From NCBI GenBank assembly GCA_950022295.1, contig OX465597.1, positions 261,331,016 to 261,395,015 on the forward strand: a stretch of DNA of 64,000 bases, in the 5' to 3' direction. Positions 56,744 to 64,000 of the stretch are shown one piece after another (within the stretch, counting starts at the first letter, position 1; each line of letters begins with the position of its first letter). Source of the stretch: Bromus sterilis (taxonomy: Eukaryota > Streptophyta > Magnoliopsida > Poales > Poaceae). Below the pieces are notes generated by a model that saw nothing but the letters and a program-made list of their open reading frames with translations, ran no database searches and was not told the DNA's origin. A program made the translations under genes and the position numbers.

Positions 56744-57370
56744 ATGGGACCCAAGCGAGGTGCGGGTATGACCGGCCGCGGCCGTGCTCTCCGTGGCCGC
56801 GGTGGTCGTTCTCCGCGCTCCTCTCGCGGCGGCCATCGTGGTGCACCGTCGACACCTTCTTCCTCGTCTTCAGAGGAGGGTTTTTGGCGCTATGACTTTC
56901 TCCTACGCTTCCGTGGCCGGAACGCTGCTCGCATTCTTCTTCCTCCTGCATTTGCTGCCATTGTTTCTGAGCGCAGTCTGGATGGCCTGCTTCTTCGTGT
57001 TCAGGGGTGTTCTCGTCCTCCTTCTTATGTTGAGTTGGAGACCGACAGTTCCGGCTTGATTTTCCTTGGATTTGGCTGGAAGTTGTTTTCTCGGCATTTG
57101 AACTTGCGTGATGGTGACGCTCTTTGTTGCCGTTTTGATGGTGAAGATACGCTTACCATCCGCGCTTTTGATCCGAGTGGCAATCGCATGGATCCGTACT
57201 GGCAGGAGATAAGCAGCGACGGTTCCGACAGGTCGAGGAGTCCTACACCTGCGTCTTCAACTACTTCCTCCTCCGGTGACTCCTCGGGTGGTGATGCTGT
57301 GCCCTCCGCCTCTGGAGAGGACCTCGATTTCAAACCACCGATCAAGCGGGCACGCCAGGCGACCTTGTAG
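56744..57370 (+). CDS. B3 DNA-binding domain protein encoded antisense within retrotransposon RLG-D
   Basis: 208 codons from ATG 56744 to TAG 57368-57370, with a TATA box and CT-rich leader upstream. Residues 1-48 are Arg/Gly/Ser-rich (MTGRGRALRGRGGRSPRSSR), a likely nuclear-localising, nucleic-acid-binding tail. Residues about 49-148 look like a plant B3 domain: start WRYDFLLRFRG, LPPAFAAIV, VELETDSSGLIFLGFGW, KLFSRHLNLRDGDALCCRF and LTIRAFDPSG. The rest is Ser/acid-rich and ends KPPIKRARQATL. After the stop another phase stays open to TAA 57481-57483 and reads a heptad-like LEKKLVEKEKKLVEHRL, so a frameshift may have cut off a coiled-coil tail. It lies between integrase and the 3' LTR, on the opposite strand, where Tat elements can carry extra antisense ORFs. 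A role in element expression or host regulation is inference only. Confidence 0.75.
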   Translation: MGPKRGAGMTGRGRALRGRGGRSPRSSRGGHRGAPSTPSSSSSEEGFWRYDFLLRFRGRNAARILLPPAFAAIVSERSLDGLLLRVQGCSRPPSYVELETDSSGLIFLGFGWKLFSRHLNLRDGDALCCRFDGEDTLTIRAFDPSGNRMDPYWQEISSDGSDRSRSPTPASSTTSSSGDSSGGDAVPSASGEDLDFKPPIKRARQATL

Positions 57371-57894
57371 AACTGGAGGCAGCGGCGTCATCTCCGCTGG
57401 CAGCTCGGGTGGATCTGGAGAAGAAGCTGGTGGAGAAGGAGAAGAAGCTGGTGGAGCATCGGCTTCGGTGCTCCTGCAAATAAGTCGATCTTCACCTTTT
57501 GTTATGTCATTGACATCATGAGTTGGCTGTTTCGACTCCCCCTTTCTCTGTGATGATGCCTGTCGTATTGGCGCCAATCTTCCCAGCATGGGCACACATG
57601 TAGAAGTCATAATTCCTTGGGTGATTGGTGCTGTAATCTTGACCATTGCTTCATCTTTGTAACTAGGTTGGTTCTCCATGTAATGAGGATTGCCTTCGAG
57701 TAATCAGAGCTGCCTTCTATCCAATGTACTTCGAGTTTTTGTACTGAGAATGATCTTCGGGTTCTTGTAGTGCGAACTGTGTTTGAGTCTTTGTAATGGA
57801 GTCTGTCTTTGAGTCCTTTGCAATGGGATCTATCTTTAAGTCTTTCAACGAGAGCTTGTCTTCGAGTCCGTCAAGTTTCTTGTACTATGGATTC

Positions 57895-58440
57895 TATCGG
57901 GTGCGCGACAGCGCTCCCGATGGGAGTAGCCCCCGAGGCTACGTTCGAGTCGTACAGTCGAACGTAGGCTGAGATGTGCTTCTTTTGCCGTTCTTCTCTT
58001 AACTGCTGTTTTTTATCGGGTGCGCGACAGCGCTCCCGATGGGAGTAGCCCCCGAGTATTTAGGTGATCGTTGGCGATCAGGTGAAGAATAAAAGGATTG
58101 TCTGTGTCTTGTGCTCCATCCAGATTTCTCCAGTGTACTCGAGCCCCCGAGTGCTTTGGTGAAAGATCGCGTGAGCGACGATAGCGTCTCTTGGGGGGAG
58201 TTTGTATTCGAGCCCCCCGAGTGCTTTAGGTAAAGATCGCGTGAGTGACGATAGCGTCTCTCGGGGGGATTTTGTACTCGAGCCCCCGAGTGCTTTAGGT
58301 AAAGATCGCGTGAGCGATGATAGCGTCTCTCGGGGGGAGTTTTGTTCTCGAGCCCCCGAGTGCTTTAGGTAAAGATCGCGTGAGCGATGATAGCGTCTCT
58401 CGGGGGGAGTTTTGTGCTCGAGCCCCCGAGTGCTTTGAGG
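57895..58440 (+). repeat. Tandem array B and a 40-bp duplicate in the RLG-D 3' region
   Basis: TATCGGGTGCGCGACAGCGC with the following GATGGGAGTAGCCCCCGAG occurs at 57895-57938 and 58014-58054. From 58137 four full units of 69-70 bp and part of a fifth follow (starts 58137, 58206, 58276, 58346, 58416), each with CTCGAGCCCCCGAGTGCTTT, AAAGATCGCGTGAG and TAGCGTCTCTCGGGGGG. The GCCCCCGAG motif also lies beside the 3' LTR purine tract. The remaining bases from 57484 to 58587 hold no gene. Confidence 0.88.
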
Positions 58441-58587
58441 TAGTAGTATTTGGGCAACATCATTTTATTGCGTCGAAGGGTTACATGAGCTGCCAGTTGA
58501 ACATGACTGGCGGGGACTATGGGTAGAACAGGCGTAGGTTCGCTACGTTCCATAGATTTCCCACGTCCTCGTCAGTCTTCGGGTTCT

Positions 58588-59526
58588 TCAGTCTATAGGC
58601 CCTCCTCCTATGACTTCTGATATTATGAACGGTCCTTCCCATTGGGGGGCAATCTTGTGGACTTTCTCTTGTATGAGCCGTAGGACAAGGTCGCCTTTGT
58701 TGAAGGTTCTGGTGCGCAGGCGGCTGCTTTGGTAAGTGCGCAGCTTGTCCTGGTACCCCTCTGACCTTGCTAGGGCTGTGTCTCTCGCTTCATCTGCTGT
58801 ATCCTTGTCATCTTGCAGTGCTTCTTCTGCTTCCTCTTCCTCGTACCCCGAGATCCGGGGCGCCCCAAATTTGAGGTCATGTGGTAGCACTGCCTCTGAC
58901 CCGTACACCATGAAGAAAGGTGTGTACTGGGTTGTGGTATTTGGGGTAGTGCGCAGGCTCCATAGTACTGCAGGGAGTTCTTCTACCCAGTTGCCCGCGG
59001 CCTGCTCGAGTGGTGCAAGGAGTCGTTTTTTGATTCTTCCGCATACTAGGCCATTTGCTTTTTCCACCTGGCCGTTGGACTGCGGGTGCACGACTGATGC
59101 GTAGTTGATTTTGATGCCCAGTTCTTTGCAAAAGTTCTGGAATTCTGCCGCTGTGAAGTTCGTACCGTTGTCCGTGATGATTTTGTGTGGTACTCCGAAC
59201 CCGAAGATTATTGATTTGATAAAGTTCACTGTCGTGAGGGTTGTGGAGTTGGTGATGGGCACTGCCTCGATCCACTTGGTGAACTTGTCGACTGCTACTA
59301 GCAGGTGTGTTCTTCCTCCCTTTGATGATTTCTTGAGCGGGCCCACCATGTCGAGTCCCCAGGTGGCGAACAGCCATGATAGTGGTATGGTATTGAGTTC
59401 TGAGGCTGGAGCGTGCGGTCTGCTGGCAAATTTTTGACAGGCGATGCAACACCGCACGATGTCTTCTGCGTTTTTCATCTCAGTGGCCCAATAAAACCCT
59501 GCTCGGAATGCTTTGGACACGAGCAC
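58588..59526 (-). pseudogene. RLG-D integrase
   Basis: A long open frame (312 codons) from the zinc region end (CCIACQKFASRPH) through the catalytic core: WGLDMVGPL (Asp), IITDNGTNF (Asp) and HPQSNGQVEKANG (Glu). It then reads LPHDLKFGAPR and a GPF-type end (NKGDLVLR, WEGPFIISEVI). The zinc-binding His pair (IHEGTCGHHASS) lies just upstream in the same phase. This domain itself is intact; the reading frame around it is broken, so it is listed as part of a pseudogene. Confidence 0.9.
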
Positions 59527-59868
59527 TCGACTGCTCGCGTGGTGCCCGCAGGTACCCTCGTGAATTTCGAGTAGTAGGGCTTTGCCGTCTTCCTCGTCGA
59601 TGCACTTTTGGAGTATCTAGGTGATGCTGCGCTTGTATAACTGTCTGTTGATCACTGTGAATGCCTTGGATCGATGACTGATGCGCCGAGCTTCTGAAAC
59701 GTCTTGCGGTAGCGTGCCTTCGATTAAGAATCGGAGGAACGGTTTTGTCCACGCTGGTCCTTCGAGTGCTGTTGGATCTGTAGGTTCGACCGCTTGGCTG
59801 CTGTTGCCTTCGGATGGGCTCGCTGATGCCACCTGTGCTGGCTCAATGGTGTCGTCATCTATAGCTGC
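59527..59868 (-). pseudogene. RLG-D linker and integrase N-terminus
   Basis: Same phase as the integrase. It runs from a TAG near 59869 through PAWTKPFLRFLIEGTLPQD, typical of Tat pol before integrase, to another TAG at about 59617 and then the integrase His pair. Two nonsense codons are the only damage seen. Confidence 0.8.
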
Positions 59869-60270
59869 CTAGGGTGCTGCTGTTTTTACCTTGATGGATC
59901 TCTGGCTGATGCTTTCGAGGAAAACGCCGGGTGGTACTGGTCCTCGAGTCGAGCCGATGTTTGCGAGTTCGTCGACTTCTGTGTTGTTTGTTCTGGGGAT
60001 ATAATTGAGCTCGCAACCGTCGAAACTTCCTTCGAGCGTGTTGTAGAGCTTCTGATAGGCCGCCATGTTGTCGGCTACTGCATTGCAGTCTTTCATCGCC
60101 TGCTGAACGACGAGGTTGGAGTCTCCGTAGATTACGAGGCGAGTGGCGCCGCATGTTTTGGCCATGCGCATGCCATAGAGCAGTGCCTCATATTCGGCTT
60201 CGTTGTTGGAGGCGTGGCTGAAGTTGATCTGGAGGATGTATTTGAGCTTCGTTCCTTTGGGGGAGACCAT
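59869..60270 (-). pseudogene. RLG-D second (archaeal-type) RNase H
   Basis: KYILQINFSHASNNEAEYEA, LLYGMRMAKTCG, LVIYGDSNLVVQQ and NTEVDELANIGS carry the Glu and Asp residues of a type I RNase H of the archaeal/plant kind, the extra domain that marks Tat elements. It is one phase away from the first RNase H; a frameshift lies near 60275. A TAG near 59869 ends it. Confidence 0.85.
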
Positions 60271-60938
60271 AACAACTCCGCTTCGGCTCCTTGCTGTCTT
60301 TTAGACCCTTTGAAAAACATTGTCCATGAGTTCGATAGGTCCGGGGCGCCTGGTGTGTGGACCTCCGTCCACTCGACCAGAAAATCTGGGAGGACTTGGG
60401 CCTTGATTGCTGTTGGGTGCTTGAACTGTAGGTCCCGCGGGCTGAGCTCAATGTTCCACTCGGCGACTCGCCCAGTCGCTCCGGGGTTGTTGAGGATGTC
60501 CGCGAGTGGTGCGCTGCTCACGATTGTGATAGGGTGTTCGTCGAAGTAGTGCGACACCTTTATTGAGGTCGTGATGATGGCCAGCAGTAGCTTCTGGTAG
60601 TGCGGGTACCGCTGCTGGGATTTTGTCAAGAGCATGCTGAGGTAGTAGATCGGCCTTTGTATGCTATGGACCTTGCCTTCTTCTGTGCGCTCGACGACGA
60701 GTGCTGTGCTTACCACGCTGTTGCGTGCTGCCACATAGAGGTACAACTTTTCTCGTTCTTTGGGTACCGCCAAGATTGGTGGGGTCGAGAGTGTCTTCTT
60801 CAGGTCCGCGAATGCTTTGCGGGTTTCTTCGGTCCACTCGAATTTCTCCCCTTTTCTGAGCATCTGGTAGAATGGCAGTGTGCGCTCTCCCAATCTGCTG
60901 ATGAAACGACTTAAGGCTGCGAGTCTTCCGGTGAGCTA
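60271..60938 (-). pseudogene. RLG-D reverse transcriptase end and first RNase H
   Basis: From the stop at 60936-60938: LTGRLAALSRFISRLGERTL, then FEWTEETRKAFADLKKTL, LYLYVAARNSVVSTALV (RNase H-like with altered acidic positions), RPIYYLSMLLTKSQQRYPHY and NNPGATGRVAEWNIEL. The normal catalytic Asp motif is weak, as usual for the first RNase H of Tat elements, where the second copy is thought to take over. Confidence 0.85.
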
Positions 60939-61297
60939 CTGTATGCCTGTGATGTCGGTTGGTTCCTGCATCCTGGCGATGGCTTGAACTTTCTCGGGGT
61001 TCGCTTCGATTCCTCGGGCGGAAACCATGTACCCGAGAAACTTCCCGGCTGGGATGCCGAATGCGCACTTCTTCGGGTTGAGCTTGATTCTGTACTTGTT
61101 GAGTGCTGCGAAGGTCTCGCGCAGGTCGTCGAGCAACGTGTTTGCACTGTAAGTTTTGATGACGATGTCATCCACGTAGACTTGCACATTTCTTCCGATT
61201 TGCTCTTTCAAGCAGGTTTGCATCATCCGCTGGTATGTGGCACCGGCGTTCTTGAGTCCGAAGGGCATTGTCCTATAGCAAAATACGCCGTAAGGGG
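60939..61297 (-). pseudogene. RLG-D reverse transcriptase palm, cut by LTR insertion
   Basis: GVFCYRTMPFGLKNAGATYQ, then VYVDDIVIKT with the catalytic YVDD at 61167-61178, then KLNPKKCAFGIPAGKFLGYM. The gene enters from the right and is interrupted at 61298 by another LTR. A TAG at 60936-60938 follows GIQ. Confidence 0.9.
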
Positions 61298-64000
61298 TGT
61301 AACAGCCCAGATTTCACAAAAATAAAAAAAAACGATTTCGGTGTGAATTCTTTGATTGTCCGATTTGTTTGCGGTGTTTGCATCCCCGATTTATCGATCG
61401 ACAATTATTTCCCCCCTCTTATCTCGTACCGGACGGAGACCGACCCTTGCCACCCTGACACTCGACCTTGCGACACCGGGTTTCACCCGATCACCGTCGT
61501 GAAAACCCGCACGAGGCCAGCCATAGCCAACTGAATGAAAAACTCCGTTTAATAAGTAAACGGGATATTTTTATAGAGCGCCGTAAAGTGTTCTCAGAAC
61601 GGTTCCAACGCGAGGTGAACGCCGCCAGATCGTCGCGCTGACCACGCAGTACGAAGTTTTACCCGAATCGGAGGTCCCGCGGACGCCCGACGGTCAGAAA
61701 CGTAAACACCGCACTCGCGAGAGAAAACCGGGGATGTTTTTGCAAACTGCCAGCCACCTGGGCTATATAAAGACCACCACTCCTCCACCCCTTTCTAGGG
61801 TTTCCCTAAGCCAAAATTGCAGCCACCCCCTCCACTTTGCCCCAAAAATTACCCCATTTTCGCAATTTAGCCCTTTTTGCCCGAAACCCTAGATCAGGGT
61901 GCACCACAGCCATCGGATCCGAAATCGGAGGGACCAGAGCGTGCCACGTGTCCCTATGGCCTCCCACTGCTGCAGCCAGCGCACCCGGGCCACGTAGGTC
62001 CGCCGCCAGGCCCGCCGAGCCCATCCGCCGCCGTCACCCGAGCCTCCCTCTCGTGGAGACACCGGTTGCCTCCAACTCCGGCGAGCCGCCGGCCATCTCC
62101 GCGACACCCGTGCCCCAGTGAGCCGCGCCGCCCCTCCCTATTCCCTCGTTCCTCTCTCACCACTCCTCATCTTCTCTGTAACAACACCTCCGCCACGCCA
62201 TGGCCACCAGGACGAGCTCGTCGGCCCGCTTGCCTCCTCCTGCGTCGCCTCGGAGCGTCCTCCGGCCAGATCCGGCGAGGAGCCGCCGGATCCCCTCCAC
62301 CGCACCCGTTCTGCCTAGCCCGACCTCCTCCTAACGCCGCCCTGCACCTGGACGCCACCGGAGAGCTCCGTGGCCGCCGCTAGGCTCCTATCCAGGAGGA
62401 GCACGTCGTAGACGCTCGTCCAGCGCCCGCACGAGCCCAGCAAGGTGAGGACGCCTCCCCTCTTTTTTATTTTATTTTTTTCCTGTTGACTGTTGGGCCG
62501 GCCCGTTGCTGAGTAGCGCTAGTGTGGCTAGATAATTATCTAGCCCCCCCTGTTAGGCCCAATGCCCCTGTTTCGGCCCAGAGACTCTTAGTAGTTTTTT
62601 TTTCTGGTTATTAAATTGCAGATTGTGTTATTATTTTGCGTTGCCCGTAACTTTTTAACGGTAGCTCGGATCGCGACGCTTTAAACATGAAACTTGCTTA
62701 AAATTTTGTCTAGTTTAATAAAATGTGCTCCTTTTCCATGTTTGAATTTGTTTACGTGTTGTTGACCTGCTAATTATAACTGCTTGCCACTGTAAACTGT
62801 TTATTTAATATCTTTTTAATCGAACCTCCGTTTGGAGTGTGCTTTTTATGTAACTTGATTAGTTTTTCGTGTACTTTGTGTTTATGCTATTTTTTGCTGT
62901 TTGTTAACCGACCTAAAATATGGTTTAGGGCAGAACAATACCAAATGCTTTAATTGTCGTGGGGTACCTAGTGTATGCCATGTTTAGGAGTTTGCCCCAA
63001 TTAAATTGACTAGCATAGATAGTTTATCTTATGCTTCACCTCTTGCCATGTTTGTGTGCTATGCCATGCTTCTGTGTTTTGCCATGTTAACAACCTTTGT
63101 TGATCACCTGTAGCTAAACAATTTGAACCATCGTAAACGTGCGATATCGTCGTGTGTGACGAATACTCCACTTAACCTGTTAGTAACCGCTCTCGACGGT
63201 AGGTGTGATGTCTCGTGTTGCCTTCTTGTTGATGCTTGCTCGTGTTTGCTTCGTAGTAATAGATGCTTGCTCGTTGATTGCTTTCCAGTGTTTACCGTCT
63301 TGTGTGCTTCCGCGGGTACCTCTCGGAGACGTTGCGAGCTTGCGATCAACTACACCTTCGGAACCCGACTTATCAACATGGAAGGACTATACATTACTTA
63401 TGATCCATTCTATTTCAACCAGCGGTTTACATGCTAGTCTAGGATAGGTTCGATGTTTGATCCTACCACATGTTTACAGCCTCTTTCAAACCGATACAGC
63501 CATGTCCCCTCCCAGCAAACCATGTACTGCTATGTTACTATTGCTCGTTGCTCAGCCCCTGCTTAGTATGCATGCTTAGGATGCTACGATGTTACCCTGT
63601 TACTCCTTGGTTTGGGGTATGACTTTTTTATATTGTTGTTGATGATATTGATTATTATATATGTTGACTATATTCGACGAAGGATGGAAGGTCTAGGCTA
63701 TCCCGCCCCGATGCTTTGTTCCATTCGAGTCACCTAGGATCCGAGTTCCGGGTATTGGTTTTAAGACTGAGCGTGCCTAACCTCATGTGGGATTTTATGG
63801 GGTCCCGTTTTCTTACCTACCTAGCTACAAACATTTCTAGAGGTGGCCCAAGCTGATTTACCATTTGAAAACATGCATATATATCTTGTCGGGTCGCTCC
63901 TAGCAGATATCTTTTAAAACAACTTGGGCCAGTGGAGACATGGTTTCTCTGTTGGTCCACCTGATCAGCTAGGACCCGGCCTCATGTAAGAATTACCGGC
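61298..64000 (+). repeat. LTR of the RLG-A-d family, plus orientation, running off the window
   Basis: It begins TGTAACAGCCCAGATTT and is the reverse complement of the RLG-A-d LTR (2785-6492), followed for about 2.7 of 3.7 kb. It is inserted in the reverse transcriptase gene of RLG-D; AGGGG at 61293-61297 is the expected left target duplication. Whether a whole element or a solo LTR follows cannot be told. Open frames at 61837-62383 are the GC-rich LTR part also seen, inverted, near 5300-5900. Confidence 0.9.
61764..61770 (+). promoter_or_regulatory. LTR TATA box
   Basis: GGGCTATATAAAGACCACC, the same box as at 6018 and 10368 but on the plus strand. Confidence 0.72.

Larger units (their letters stand above)
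54742..61297 (-). mobile_element. RLG-D: Tat-lineage gypsy element with dual RNase H and antisense ORF
   Basis: On the minus strand the order is reverse transcriptase, RNase H, a second (archaeal-type) RNase H, integrase, a 3.4-kb 3' region, then a short LTR. This dual RNase H and the long, repeat-rich 3' region define the Tat lineage of Ty3/gypsy. The 5' part (gag, protease, start of reverse transcriptase) lies beyond the LTR inserted at 61298. An antisense reading frame with a B3 domain lies in the 3' region. Confidence 0.88.

Overview
The window looks like nuclear DNA of a grass, most likely a Triticeae species. Long-LTR Ty3/gypsy elements are nested in one another, there is a BARE/Angela-like Ty1/copia element and a Stowaway-type MITE, and one host gene with plant-type introns sits among them. 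Family names come from protein motifs and structure read by eye; no database was searched.

Layout. (1) 1-19560: RLG-A, a chromovirus-type gypsy element on the minus strand. Its left LTR starts before the window and is split by a related, coding-free element (RLG-A-d, 2785-10834, 5-bp target duplication TAGGG). The internal region (11575-15187) holds a decayed gag/pol in which gag is fused in frame to the end of reverse transcriptase. The right LTR is 15188-19560. (2) 19635-40925: RLG-B, a plus-strand chromovirus with an extra reading frame upstream of gag. Its left LTR is split by a copia element, RLC-C (22984-31178), whose two LTRs are nearly identical, so RLC-C is probably the youngest insertion here. 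The RLG-B LTRs carry an array of stem-loops with complementary arms that vary together. (3) 40926-51130: the host island, with one apparently intact nuclear gene for plastid uroporphyrinogen decarboxylase (43309-49404, plus strand). Its introns hold a LINE fragment, a tRNA-like Pol III box pair and tandem duplications, and a Stowaway MITE lies just downstream. (4) 51131-54740: a copia-like LTR remnant interrupted by a 2.6-kb terminal-inverted-repeat element with TAA duplications, which carries a C-terminal fragment of phosphoenolpyruvate carboxylase; then a 21-bp minisatellite. (5) 54742-61297: RLG-D, a minus-strand Tat-lineage gypsy element with two RNase H domains. Its long 3' region carries two tandem arrays and, on the opposite strand behind its own TATA box, a reading frame with a B3-type DNA-binding domain. 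(6) 61298-64000: the first 2.7 kb of an LTR of the RLG-A-d family, inserted into the RLG-D reverse transcriptase gene and running off the window.

How the parts relate. The uroporphyrinogen decarboxylase gene is the only clear cellular gene; it makes coproporphyrinogen III for heme and chlorophyll. All retrotransposon pol genes here are interrupted by stops or frameshifts. RLG-A-d keeps the primer site and leader of an RLG-A-like element but no genes, so it must have moved with enzymes supplied in trans. The observations most worth following are the hairpin array in the RLG-B LTR, the antisense B3 gene inside RLG-D, the possible 67-nt intron that decides whether the decarboxylase gene is intact, and the gene-fragment-carrying TIR element.
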